Assembly: GCA_016201805.1 (NCBI GenBank)
Contig: JACQCB010000095.1
Span: 1 to 16,454, forward strand
Source of the DNA: Nitrospirota bacterium
GTDB taxonomy: Bacteria; Nitrospirota; Nitrospiria; Nitrospirales; Nitrospiraceae
Length of the DNA stretch: 16,454 bases
Reading direction: 5' to 3'
The number at the start of each line of letters is the position of its first letter. Within the stretch, counting starts at the first letter, position 1. The notes beneath the pieces are model-generated. The model was given only the letters and a program-made list of their open reading frames with translations, searched no databases and was not told where the DNA came from. Below, piece after piece: positions 1 through 7,299 of the stretch. The position numbers and the translations under genes were made by a program.

Positions 1-140
1 ACGAAGAGAAAGGGACGCTGGAGGACGTCTATGAGCCCTTTCTCATCCAATCCGGCTATCTAGAACGGACCGCCAGGGGCCGCCAAGCCACCAGAATTTC
101 ATTCGAACACTTTGGAAAACCAAAAGATTTGCTGCTTTAG
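1..140 (+). CDS. ruvB: RuvB Holliday junction helicase, C-terminal end (partial)
   Basis: This is the last 45 codons of a gene that enters from the left; the first full codon is at position 3 and the stop TAG is at 138-140. The peptide contains TLEDVYEPFLIQSGYLERT followed by ARGRQAT and ends in EHFGKPKDLLL. This matches the C-terminal winged-helix domain of RuvB, where a T(I/L)EDVxEPxLIQxGxLxRTxRGRxAT pattern is well conserved. RuvB is the AAA+ motor that drives branch migration of Holliday junctions with RuvA. The ATPase part lies outside the window, so its integrity cannot be judged. It is followed by a 200-bp spacer and is probably the end of a separate transcription unit. Confidence 0.9.
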   Translation, partial: EEKGTLEDVYEPFLIQSGYLERTARGRQATRISFEHFGKPKDLLL

Positions 141-152
141 CCAAGAAGCCAT

Positions 153-222
153 CAGCAGTCAGCCATCGGCTTTCAGATAAAGGCCTTCGGCAAAGAAGCT
201 CTTCGCTGATGGCTGATAGCTG
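153..222. repeat. Imperfect inverted repeat in the ruvB-pheA spacer
   Basis: Arms at 153-170 and 205-222 are reverse complements at 15 of 18 positions (core CAGCCATC against GATGGCTG), with a 34-nt loop. It begins 12 bp after the ruvB stop, so it could act as a terminator-like or mRNA-stabilising hairpin. No T-run follows, so an intrinsic terminator is not shown. The CAGCCATCAGC-type wording looks like a dispersed intergenic repeat, but this window holds only one copy. Confidence 0.6.
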
Positions 223-260
223 AGAACCCTCCTCCATCATTCAAATCCTGTTGATAAACC

Positions 261-289
261 TTGCAAAGCCCGCTTGCTTCCTGTAGTAT
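261..289 (+). promoter_or_regulatory. Candidate sigma70 promoter for pheA
   Basis: A -35-like TTGCAA (261-266) and a -10-like TAGTAT (284-289) are separated by 17 bp. Each matches the consensus at 4 of 6 positions. The predicted transcript start near 296 gives a leader of about 45 nt before the pheA ATG at 341. It is the only reasonable promoter pair I see in this spacer and would drive the aromatic gene block. Confidence 0.45.
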
Positions 290-340
290 TTTCTGTCTCG
301 CTGTGAGGGAGACCTGTGTCCGGGTCATCTTGAGGCACGC

Positions 341-1423
341 ATGGGAAATCAGAAGGACATTCAGCACTATCGCAAGGAGATCGATCGGATCGACGATGAG
401 ATCCTGCGTCTGCTGAACGAACGCTCAAAGAGCGTCATTGAAATCGGAAAATTGAAGAAGGAATCGGACGCCGAGGCGAATTTGCACACGCCCGGCCGGG
501 AAGCGGCCATTGTGAACCGGCTGACGGGCCAGAACACGGGGCCCTTCCCGAACGACGCGATCCGGTCCGTGTACCGCGAGATCATGTCCGCCTCGCTCTC
601 GCTCGAAGGCCCGCAGAAGGTCGCCTACTTCGGACCGGCAGCCACCTTCACGCACCTGGCCTCCATCAAGAAGTTCGGGACCTCCGCCCAGTACGTCCCG
701 GTCAACAGCATCAAGGACGTCTTCGATGAAGTGGAGCGCGGGCACGCCAACTTCGGCGTGGTGCCGATCGAGAATTCGACCGAGGGCGTCGTCAACTACA
801 CCCTCGACATGTTTATCGATTCCAACCTGCTCATCTACGGCGAGGTGCTCCTGGAAGTCTCCCATTACCTCCTCTCAAAGACCGGGCGGTTGGAGGACAT
901 CAAGACCATCTATTCACACCCGCAGCCCATCGCGCAGTGCCGGCACTGGCTGGAGACCAACTTGCCGCTGATCCCGGTGTCGGAAATGACCAGCACGGCC
1001 CGGGCGGCTGAACTGTGCGCCGACGATCCTACGGCGGCGGCCATCGCCTCCGAACTGGCTGCGCAGCTCTATGGGTTGAAAATCATCAAGGCCAGGATCG
1101 AGGACAACATCAACAACTTCACGCGGTTCCTGATCCTGTCGAAGAAAGCGCCGGAGCGCACCGGCAAGGACAAGACCTCCGTGATGCTGTCCGTGAAGGA
1201 CAAAGTCGGCGCGCTCTACGATCTGCTGCGCCCCTTCGCCTCCCACGGGCTCAACATGACCAAGATCGAGTCTCGTCCGTCCAGACGCAAGGCCTGGGAG
1301 TACCTCTTTTTCGTGGACCTCGAAGGCCATGCCGAGGAAGAGCCGCTCAAAAAGGCGCTGGAAGAAGTGAAGGGCCGCTGCCTCTTCATGAAAATTTTAG
1401 GGTCCTACCCGGCCCACTCGTAA
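341..1423 (+). CDS. pheA: Chorismate mutase / prephenate dehydratase (P-protein)
   Basis: This bifunctional cytoplasmic enzyme converts chorismate to prephenate and then to phenylpyruvate, the committed route to phenylalanine. It is 360 aa, a usual length for P-proteins. An AroQ-type chorismate mutase domain occupies about residues 1-88 (IDRIDDEILRLLNERS). The prephenate dehydratase domain is about 93-267, starting VAYFGPAATFTH, with VPIENSTEG at 141-149 and the catalytic-type TRF at 261-263. A C-terminal ACT domain spans about 279-355, with GALYDLL at 290-296 and ESRPSR at 310-315. The ESRP motif is the known phenylalanine-binding signature, so feedback inhibition by Phe is expected. The ATG at 341 fits the start of the mutase helix; its Shine-Dalgarno is weak (TTGAGG). 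The stop is 4 bp before hisC, which implies translational coupling. Confidence 0.96.
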   Translation: MGNQKDIQHYRKEIDRIDDEILRLLNERSKSVIEIGKLKKESDAEANLHTPGREAAIVNRLTGQNTGPFPNDAIRSVYREIMSASLSLEGPQKVAYFGPAATFTHLASIKKFGTSAQYVPVNSIKDVFDEVERGHANFGVVPIENSTEGVVNYTLDMFIDSNLLIYGEVLLEVSHYLLSKTGRLEDIKTIYSHPQPIAQCRHWLETNLPLIPVSEMTSTARAAELCADDPTAAAIASELAAQLYGLKIIKARIEDNINNFTRFLILSKKAPERTGKDKTSVMLSVKDKVGALYDLLRPFASHGLNMTKIESRPSRRKAWEYLFFVDLEGHAEEEPLKKALEEVKGRCLFMKILGSYPAHS

Positions 1424-1427
1424 TCTT

Positions 1428-2510
1428 ATGCCGCTGAAAGTACATCCTGACATCGCGTCGTTGGTTCCCTACCTCCCGGGCAAACCGATCGAGGAGTTGG
1501 AACGGGAACTGGGCATCCCCCGCGCCATCAAACTGGCGTCCAACGAGAACCCGCTCGGCCCCTCGCCGAAGGCCCTGGCCGTGCTGACGGAAGTCACCGG
1601 AACGTTGAATCGGTACCCGGACGGAGGCGCGCACCGCCTCCGCCGCGCGCTGGCCGATCGCTACAAGGTGACGCCGGACCAAGTCATCCTGGGCAACGGC
1701 TCCGACGAGATCATCGGTCTGCTCGTCCGCACCTTTCTGTCCCCCGGCGACGAAGCGGTCATGGCGGATCAGACCTTCGTGATCTACAAGATGGAAGTTA
1801 CCGCCGCCCACGGCGTCCCGGTGATCGTGCCCCTGCAGGCGGGACGCCATGATTTGCCGGCCATGGCGAAGGCCGTGACCCCGAAGACCAGGCTGCTGTT
1901 CGTCTGCAATCCGAACAATCCGACCGGCACCATGGTCGCCGCCGAGGACGTCGCCGCACTGATGGCACAAGTGCCGGACCATGTCGTCGTGGTCTTCGAC
2001 GAGGCTTATTACGAATACGTCGTCAGCCGGGACTTCCCCGACAGCCTCGGCTACGTCAAGCAAAACCGGAACGCCATCGTGCTGCGCACCTTTTCCAAGA
2101 TTTATGGCCTGGCGGGCTTGCGCATCGGCTATGGCCTGACGACGCCGGAGATCACCGGCTATCTGAATCGAGTCCGTCCGCCGTTCAACGCCAACAGCCT
2201 AGCCCAACGGGCCGCGCTCGCGGCGCTGGGAGACGAAGAGCACGTCGCCCGGAGCCGGGCCCTGAATCAGGCCGAAATGTCGCGTGTCCGCACGGAACTC
2301 GGCTCGCTCGGCTTCCAGCCTCTCCCCAGCGAAGCCAACTTTCTGTATTTCGACGTCGGACGGAGCGGCCGGGAGATCTTCGAGGCCCTGCTCCGCGAAG
2401 GCGTCATTGTCCGCCACATCGAAGGCCGCATGTTGCGGGTCACCATCGGCCTGCCGGAAGAAAACACCCGCTTTCTGCAGGCGCTGAAGGATGTCCTTCA
2501 GCGAGGATAA
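1428..2510 (+). CDS. hisC: HisC-family PLP aminotransferase (histidinol-phosphate/aromatic)
   Basis: A 360-aa fold-type I, PLP-dependent aminotransferase of the histidinol-phosphate family. Visible landmarks are SNENPLGPS (38-46), the tyrosine-containing RYPDGG (62-67), NPNNPTG (161-167), DEAYYEY (191-197) and the cofactor lysine Lys224 in TFSKIYGLAGLRIGY. The C-terminal RMLRVTIGLPEE holds the conserved substrate-carboxylate arginine. HisC enzymes interconvert histidinol phosphate and imidazole acetol phosphate with glutamate, and many also transaminate phenylpyruvate and hydroxyphenylpyruvate. Its position between pheA and aroF, with no other his gene in view, suggests the last step of Phe/Tyr synthesis as its main or a second role; this is inferred from context. 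No Shine-Dalgarno is visible before the ATG, consistent with coupling to pheA. Confidence 0.93.
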   Translation: MPLKVHPDIASLVPYLPGKPIEELERELGIPRAIKLASNENPLGPSPKALAVLTEVTGTLNRYPDGGAHRLRRALADRYKVTPDQVILGNGSDEIIGLLVRTFLSPGDEAVMADQTFVIYKMEVTAAHGVPVIVPLQAGRHDLPAMAKAVTPKTRLLFVCNPNNPTGTMVAAEDVAALMAQVPDHVVVVFDEAYYEYVVSRDFPDSLGYVKQNRNAIVLRTFSKIYGLAGLRIGYGLTTPEITGYLNRVRPPFNANSLAQRAALAALGDEEHVARSRALNQAEMSRVRTELGSLGFQPLPSEANFLYFDVGRSGREIFEALLREGVIVRHIEGRMLRVTIGLPEENTRFLQALKDVLQRG

Positions 2511-2536
2511 GTCGAAGGAAGAAGGAAAAGGACACC

Positions 2537-3550
2537 ATGATTATCGTCTTGAAACCAGAAGCCACCGAGCGCCAGATCGATACCCTGTTGGACCGGCTCC
2601 GCGAACTCGGGTTGAAATCCCATATCTCGCACGGCGAAGAGCGCACGATCATCGGCATCATCGGCGATGATCGGATTCTTCAGAGCCAGCCGCTGACCGC
2701 CTTCCCGGGAGTGGAAAGCGTCACCCCCATCCTGGCGCCCTGGAAGCTGGTCAGCCGCGAGTTCAAGAAAGACAACACGGTCATCGACGTGAACGGCGTC
2801 AAGATCGGGGGCAAGAAAATCATCGTCATGGCGGGGCCCTGCGCGGTGGAAAAGCTGGAGCTGACCGTCGGGATCGCCCACGAGGTCAAGGCGGGCGGAG
2901 GCAGCATCTTGCGGGGCGGCGCCTACAAGCCCCGCACGTCGCCCTATGCCTTTCAGGGCGTCGGCCGGGAAGGGTTGGACTATCTGCTGGAAGCCAAGAA
3001 GCAAACGGGGCTCCCGGTGGTGAGCGAGATTCTGGATACGCGCGACATCGAACTGTTCCTCCAGAAGGCGGACATCATTCAGATCGGCGCGCGCAACATG
3101 CAGAACTTCGAACTGCTCAAGGAGGTCGGCTCCTACGACAAGCCGGTCCTTCTCAAGCGGGGGCTGTCCGCGACCATCAAGGAATTCCTCCTCTCCGCCG
3201 AGTACATCATGTCCCGGGGAAACCGGAACGTGATGCTCTGCGAGCGCGGCATCCGGACTTTCGAAACGCAATACCGCAACACGTTGGACCTGGCGGCCAT
3301 CCCGTCCCTCAAAGAGCTCTCCCACTTGCCGGTCATCGTGGACCCCAGCCACGCCACCGGCAAATGGAATCTGGTCGCGCCGATGTCCAAAGCCGCCGTC
3401 GCGGCCGGCGCCGACGGCTTGTTGATCGAGGTCCATTCCCATCCCGAATGCGCCCTCTGCGACGGCGAAGAATCCATCAAGCCGGCCAAGTTCAAGGAAC
3501 TGATGCAGGACCTCAAGAAAATCGCGGAAGCGGTCGGGCGAGAGGTATAA
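2537..3550 (+). CDS. aroF: 3-deoxy-7-phosphoheptulonate (DAHP) synthase, type I-beta
   Basis: This enzyme condenses phosphoenolpyruvate with erythrose 4-phosphate, the first step of the shikimate pathway. At 337 aa it matches the I-beta class with an N-terminal regulatory domain. Residues 1 to about 68 form the ferredoxin-like (ACT-like) domain (MIIVLKPEATERQID...). The TIM-barrel follows with AGPCAVE (99-105), RGGAYKPRTSPYAFQG (126-141), LKRGLSATIKEFL (206-218), VMLCERGIRTFE (232-243), VDPSHATG (268-275) and a metal-ligand-type IEVHSHPECALCDG. In Thermotoga-type homologues the N-terminal domain mediates tyrosine feedback inhibition, so similar control is likely here. An AAGGA-like ribosome site precedes the ATG and the gap from hisC is 26 bp. 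It supplies chorismate precursors for its neighbours. Confidence 0.96.
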   Translation: MIIVLKPEATERQIDTLLDRLRELGLKSHISHGEERTIIGIIGDDRILQSQPLTAFPGVESVTPILAPWKLVSREFKKDNTVIDVNGVKIGGKKIIVMAGPCAVEKLELTVGIAHEVKAGGGSILRGGAYKPRTSPYAFQGVGREGLDYLLEAKKQTGLPVVSEILDTRDIELFLQKADIIQIGARNMQNFELLKEVGSYDKPVLLKRGLSATIKEFLLSAEYIMSRGNRNVMLCERGIRTFETQYRNTLDLAAIPSLKELSHLPVIVDPSHATGKWNLVAPMSKAAVAAGADGLLIEVHSHPECALCDGEESIKPAKFKELMQDLKKIAEAVGREV

Positions 3551-3554
3551 ACCG

Positions 3555-3645
3555 GTGACGGGTGACCAGTGACAGGTGACGGGTTGAAAGCCAACATAGG
3601 AGCCCAGTAGTCCTTACTCGTCACTCATCACGCGTCACTCGTCAC
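3555..3645. repeat. Inverted repeat built of GTGACNN heptads between aroF and tyrA
   Basis: The left arm (3555-3584) contains four consecutive 7-nt units of the form GTGACNN. The right arm (3616-3645) carries four such units in reverse complement. The arms match at 23 of 30 positions, and three of the mismatches would be G-U pairs in RNA, so a stem of about 26 of 30 pairs can form around a 31-nt loop. It begins 5 bp after the aroF stop and ends 14 bp before the tyrA ATG. No T-run follows. It could be a dispersed repeat, a 3'-end stabiliser for aroF mRNA, or an attenuating hairpin for tyrA. Confidence 0.8.
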
Positions 3646-3659
3646 GATACGTTTACGTT

Positions 3660-4529
3660 ATGGCGGTACATTTCAAACAGGTCGCCATCGTCGGGGTCGG
3701 GCTCATCGGAGGCTCGCTGGGCATGGTGCTCAAGCAACGCGGCCTGGCCGACTCGGTGGTCGGCATCGGTCGCCGCGTCGAGAATCTGAAGACCGCCGTT
3801 CAGCTCGGCGCCATCGATCGCTACGTCTCCGAGGCCAAAGACGGCATCCGCGGCGCGGACCTCGTGGTGCTGGCGACGCCGGTGGATACCTACGAACGGC
3901 ACCTCAAAGATTGGGGCCGCTGCTTGGAACCCGGCGCCATCGTGACCGATGTCGGGAGCGTGAAAGGCCCCCTGGTGGAACAGGCGGAAGGGTTGATGCC
4001 GGCCCGTGTGCACTTCGTCGGCGCCCATCCGATCGCAGGGCGTGAAAAAACGGGGGTCGCGGCCGGGTCCGTAGATCTGTTCAAGGGCGCGCGTTGCATC
4101 CTGACGCCGACCGCAAAAACAGACCCGCAGGCACTTCAGGCCATACGCGAGATCTGGGAAGCCGCGGGGTCGATTGTCCTGTCGATGGATCCGGTCCTGC
4201 ATGATCGGGTGCTGGGCGCAGTCAGCCATCTCCCCCATGTGGCGGCCTTCTGTCTGATCAACGCCTTGACGGACATCAAGACCGGCGCGACGCCGGAACT
4301 GGATTTACTGGCTTACGCGGGCGGGGGACTGCGCGACACCACGCGGATCGCCGCCAGTTCGCCCGAGATGTGGCGTGACATCTGTTTGTGGAACCGGCAG
4401 AACCTGGTCCAGATGATCGAGGTCTACGAAGAACGCCTCCGTCATCTCAAACAGCTCATTGCCGCAGGCGACGGCCCCGGCATCGAACGGGAACTGGAAC
4501 GGGCGAAACAAGTCAGGGAGAAGTTGTAA
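3660..4529 (+). CDS. tyrA: Prephenate dehydrogenase (TyrA)
   Basis: The product oxidatively decarboxylates prephenate to 4-hydroxyphenylpyruvate, the tyrosine branch. It is 289 aa: an N-terminal Rossmann domain with GVGLIGGS (12-19), followed by VLATPVD (70-76), TDVGSVK (96-102) and GAHPIAGREKTG (121-132), which holds the catalytic-type His123. An all-helical dimerisation domain begins around 175 with HDRVLGAVSHLPH (181-193). There is no chorismate mutase fusion and no C-terminal ACT domain, so this is a stand-alone dehydrogenase; cofactor preference is not certain from sequence alone. The ATG at 3660 is fixed by the Rossmann start, yet the preceding bases (GATACGTTTACGTT) have no Shine-Dalgarno, and the heptad hairpin ends just upstream. 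The stop lies 7 bp before aroA. Confidence 0.95.
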   Translation: MAVHFKQVAIVGVGLIGGSLGMVLKQRGLADSVVGIGRRVENLKTAVQLGAIDRYVSEAKDGIRGADLVVLATPVDTYERHLKDWGRCLEPGAIVTDVGSVKGPLVEQAEGLMPARVHFVGAHPIAGREKTGVAAGSVDLFKGARCILTPTAKTDPQALQAIREIWEAAGSIVLSMDPVLHDRVLGAVSHLPHVAAFCLINALTDIKTGATPELDLLAYAGGGLRDTTRIAASSPEMWRDICLWNRQNLVQMIEVYEERLRHLKQLIAAGDGPGIERELERAKQVREKL

Positions 4530-4536
4530 CAACTTC

Positions 4537-5841
4537 ATGCCAAGTTTGACGATCAACCCAGGCGGACCGTTGCGGGGGACCATCGCGGTCCCCGGCGACA
4601 AGTCCATCACACACCGCGCCATCATCCTCAGCGCCTTGGCGGAGGGGGACAGTCTCATCACCGGCTATTGCCACGGCGAGGACTGTCTCAACACGGCACG
4701 AGCTTTCCGGGCGATGGGTGTCCGGATCGACGAACAGCCGGACCGGCTGCGCGTGTACGGCAAGGGCCTGTGGGGCCTGTCGGAACCGGAGCAACCGATC
4801 GACTGCGGCAATTCCGGCACCGGCATCCGCCTCCTGACCGGCTTGCTGGCGGGGCAGGATTTCTTCACCGTCCTGACCGGAGATGAGTCCATCAGACGCC
4901 GCCCGATGGGCCGCGTGGTCAAACCGCTGCGTGAAATGGGCGCGTCGATCGCCGGACGCAAGGGCGGCGAACTGGCTCCGCTGGCCGTGACCGGCAGCCG
5001 CCTGCGCGGGATCGCCTATCGCTCTCCCGTCGCCAGCGCCCAGGTCAAGTCGTCCCTTCTCCTGGCCGGCCTCTATGCCGAGGGGACGACGTGCATCACC
5101 GAGCCTCGGCCGTCGCGTGACCATACGGAACGCATCTTCCGGTACTTTGGGATTCCGGTGACGGTGGAGGGATCGTCCGTGTCCTTGCCTGGCCGTCCGA
5201 TCGGATGGGGCGGGGCAAAAGAACTGGCCGTGCCTGGCGATTTTTCTGCCGCGGCCTTCTTCCTCGTGGGCGCCACGATTGTCCCTGGTTCAGACGTGAC
5301 GATCACCGGTGTTGGCGTCAACCCTTCGCGGATTGGACTTTTGGACATCCTCAACGATATGGGCGCCAAGATCACCGTCACCAACCGACGGGAAGAAGCC
5401 GGAGAGCCAGTGGCGGACTTACAGATCCGATCCGCCTCCCTGCGGGGGATCAACATCGGGGCCGAACGAATTCCTCAGGCCATCGATGAGTTTCCCATCT
5501 TGTGCGTGGCGGCCGCCGTGGCGGAAGGCGACACCATCGTCACGGGGGCCACAGAACTGCGCGTCAAAGAAAGCGACCGCATCGCAACCATGGCAGCCGA
5601 ATTGAAGAAGATGGGCGTCACGACCACCGAGACGCCGGATGGATTGATCATTCACGGCTCACGCGATCGTCGCTTCCGTGGCGCTTCTTGTACCAGCCAT
5701 GGCGACCACCGTGTGGCAATGTCCCTTGCCATCGCAGGCCTCATCGCCGACGCGCCTTCCCGTATAGAAGAGACGACATGCATCGAAACATCGTTTCCAG
5801 GGTTCGATGGCAAGGTCTCGGAATTATTGATAAAACAGTGA
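4537..5841 (+). CDS. aroA: 3-phosphoshikimate 1-carboxyvinyltransferase (EPSP synthase)
   Basis: This enzyme transfers the enolpyruvyl group of PEP to shikimate 3-phosphate, the penultimate step to chorismate. From the ATG at 4537 it is 434 aa, a standard length. An upstream in-frame ATG at 4459 would overlap tyrA and add 26 atypical residues, so it was not chosen. Landmarks are GDKSITHRA (20-28), GNSGTGIRLL (91-100), LTGDESIRRRPMGR (113-126), SAQVKSSLLLAGL, PSRDHTERIF, GDFSAAAFFL, NPSRIG, DEFPILCVAAA, LRVKESDRI and DHRVAMSL. The GDKS, SAQxK and RxHxE set resembles class II (Bacillus/Agrobacterium-type) enzymes more than the E. coli type. The final bases overlap a strong promoter for the following genes. 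Confidence 0.96.
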   Translation: MPSLTINPGGPLRGTIAVPGDKSITHRAIILSALAEGDSLITGYCHGEDCLNTARAFRAMGVRIDEQPDRLRVYGKGLWGLSEPEQPIDCGNSGTGIRLLTGLLAGQDFFTVLTGDESIRRRPMGRVVKPLREMGASIAGRKGGELAPLAVTGSRLRGIAYRSPVASAQVKSSLLLAGLYAEGTTCITEPRPSRDHTERIFRYFGIPVTVEGSSVSLPGRPIGWGGAKELAVPGDFSAAAFFLVGATIVPGSDVTITGVGVNPSRIGLLDILNDMGAKITVTNRREEAGEPVADLQIRSASLRGINIGAERIPQAIDEFPILCVAAAVAEGDTIVTGATELRVKESDRIATMAAELKKMGVTTTETPDGLIIHGSRDRRFRGASCTSHGDHRVAMSLAIAGLIADAPSRIEETTCIETSFPGFDGKVSELLIKQ

Positions 5842-5854
5842 CCGAGTCTATAAT
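5827..5854 (+). promoter_or_regulatory. Near-consensus sigma70 promoter at the aroA/cmk junction
   Basis: A -35 TTGATA (5827-5832, 5 of 6 matches) and a perfect -10 TATAAT (5849-5854) are separated by 16 bp. The pair straddles the aroA stop codon (5839-5841). Transcription is predicted to start near 5861. This gives a leader of about 43 nt to a TTG codon at 5904 but would begin downstream of the GTG at 5838. It probably provides independent expression of cmk-plsC-rpsA. Confidence 0.75.
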
Positions 5855-5903
5855 ACACAGCCAGCGCCCTCAAACGACCGACGGACATCTGCGCGAGCAG
5901 CGT

Positions 5904-6563
5904 TTGATCGTCACGATTGACGGTCCTGCCGGAGCCGGCAAGAGTACGGTCGCGAAGCTGCTCGCGTTGCGTTTAGGCTATCTCTATCTCGACACCGGCG
6001 CGCTCTATCGCGCCGTGGCCTGGAAAGTGCGGACGTCCGGCATCGATCCCTCGGACCACGAAGCGGTGGCGAAACTCCTGCCCTCGACCACGGTGACGAT
6101 GGCGTATCGCCCCGAACAGGCGCGAGTATCGGTGGAGAAACAAGATGTGACCGAGGAGATCCGGACACCGGAGATCAGCCGGCTGGCTTCCGTCGTCTCG
6201 GCTATCCCCGCCGTGCGCGAATGGCTCCTCCCGGTCCAACGCCGGATTGGGTCGGCCGGCGGGGTGGTCGCAGAGGGACGGGACCTGGGGACCAGGGTCT
6301 TTCCCGCCGCCGATGTGAAATTTTTTCTGGAAGCCGATATGGAGGTCCGGGCAGCCAGGCGCCATCGCGAATTGACCGCAGCCGGTCATGCCGCCCCGCT
6401 GACCGAAACGCGCCAGGACATCCAGACCCGCGATACGCAGGACCGTTCCCGGGACATCGCCCCGCTCGTGCCGGCGTCCGACGCCAACGTGGTCGACACC
6501 TCGGACCTGACGGTGGACCAAGTCGTCGATCGCATGATGGCCGTCATTGCAGCCAAACTGTGA
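5904..6563 (+). CDS. cmk: Cytidylate kinase (CMP/dCMP kinase)
   Basis: This cytoplasmic nucleoside monophosphate kinase phosphorylates CMP and dCMP with ATP. Starting at TTG 5904 gives 219 aa beginning MIVTIDGPAGAGKST, which matches the family's usual N-terminus and length. The P-loop GPAGAGKST is at 7-15, YLDTGALYRA at 28-37 (nucleotide-binding), AEGRDLGT at 123-130, and a lid/arginine region RDTQDRSRD at 176-184. An alternative in-frame GTG at 5838 overlaps the aroA stop as GTGA and would add 22 residues without family similarity. A strong promoter at 5827-5854 would start transcription after that GTG, which favours TTG. No clear Shine-Dalgarno precedes TTG, so the exact start remains open. 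Its stop overlaps the plsC start. Confidence 0.93.
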   Translation: MIVTIDGPAGAGKSTVAKLLALRLGYLYLDTGALYRAVAWKVRTSGIDPSDHEAVAKLLPSTTVTMAYRPEQARVSVEKQDVTEEIRTPEISRLASVVSAIPAVREWLLPVQRRIGSAGGVVAEGRDLGTRVFPAADVKFFLEADMEVRAARRHRELTAAGHAAPLTETRQDIQTRDTQDRSRDIAPLVPASDANVVDTSDLTVDQVVDRMMAVIAAKL

Positions 6564-7231
6564 GCGCGGTCGTTTATTGGTGTCTCTGGTATGCGTGCAA
6601 TCTGACGGCCCGGCTGCTTTTTCGGTTTCGGGCGGTCGGCGACAGACATATCCCGAAGCGCGGCGGGCTGCTGGTGGCGGCCAATCATGCCAGCTATTTG
6701 GATATCCCGCTCGTCGGCTGCGGGCTTCGCCGGCGGGCCTGGTACTTGGGCCGGCAGGATTTGTTCGGCCCTCGTTGGGTGAAAGCGATCTGCCGTTGGT
6801 TGGGCTGGATTCCCATCCGGCTGAATCGGTTGGACCGCGAGGGCTTCGGCAAAGCGGTCAGCCTGATCAAAGGCGGAAAGGTGGTGGTGATTTATCCGGA
6901 AGGGACCCGAACTCCGGATGGGCGGTTGCGACCTGGGAAACCGGGGATCGGGGTCATCGTGGAGGAAACCGGCTGCCCGGTCGTTCCGGCCTACATCGAC
7001 GGGGCCGATGACGCCTTGCCCATGGGCACCGCCTGGATCCGCTGCCATCCGGTGCGGGTGACCTTTGGGACGCCGATCGACTTTTCGGCAGAGGCGCAGT
7101 GCTACGCAGGGAAGGAATTTTATCGACACGTGAGCCGGACCGTGATGGAACGGATCGCCGAGTTGGGGCAGGTGCCCCCGCCGATTGACCGTACCGCCAG
7201 TTCGGCGACCCCGCCTCTCAACGCTGAGTGA
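6560..7231 (+). CDS. plsC: 1-acyl-sn-glycerol-3-phosphate acyltransferase (PlsC family)
   Basis: This is a membrane-associated acyltransferase that makes phosphatidic acid from lysophosphatidic acid. It is 223 aa from a GTG at 6560 that overlaps the cmk stop as GTGA; no better start exists before the hydrophobic N-terminus (VVYWCLWYACNLTARLLF), so translational coupling is likely. The catalytic HX4D motif is NHASYLD with His43 and Asp48. The substrate-binding EGTR motif lies at 114-117 within YPEGTRTPDG, and the third-block IPIRLNR is at 84-90. VPAYIDGADDALP is the usual fourth block. Placement between cmk and rpsA links phospholipid synthesis with housekeeping growth genes, an order I recall from several phyla. 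The exact acyl acceptor is inferred from family membership. Confidence 0.92.
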   Translation: MSAVVYWCLWYACNLTARLLFRFRAVGDRHIPKRGGLLVAANHASYLDIPLVGCGLRRRAWYLGRQDLFGPRWVKAICRWLGWIPIRLNRLDREGFGKAVSLIKGGKVVVIYPEGTRTPDGRLRPGKPGIGVIVEETGCPVVPAYIDGADDALPMGTAWIRCHPVRVTFGTPIDFSAEAQCYAGKEFYRHVSRTVMERIAELGQVPPPIDRTASSATPPLNAE

Positions 7232-7299
7232 GGCAGGGGGCTGCATAACCATCAGCACCCGACCGAGGTCGGAGCAACAGAGGATTAGGAATCACACGC

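Noticed and set aside
2498..3442. 314-codon minus-strand frame across aroF
   Set aside because: Antisense shadow of an unambiguous DAHP synthase gene, without a ribosome site or recognisable domain.
4459..4536. Upstream in-frame ATG extension of aroA
   Set aside because: It overlaps the end of tyrA, adds 26 residues unlike EPSP synthases, and the ATG at 4537 gives the usual N-terminus.
5502..5903. Long frame extending cmk upstream into aroA
   Set aside because: It lies in the shadow frame of aroA; the Cmk domain begins only at 5904 and a promoter intervenes.
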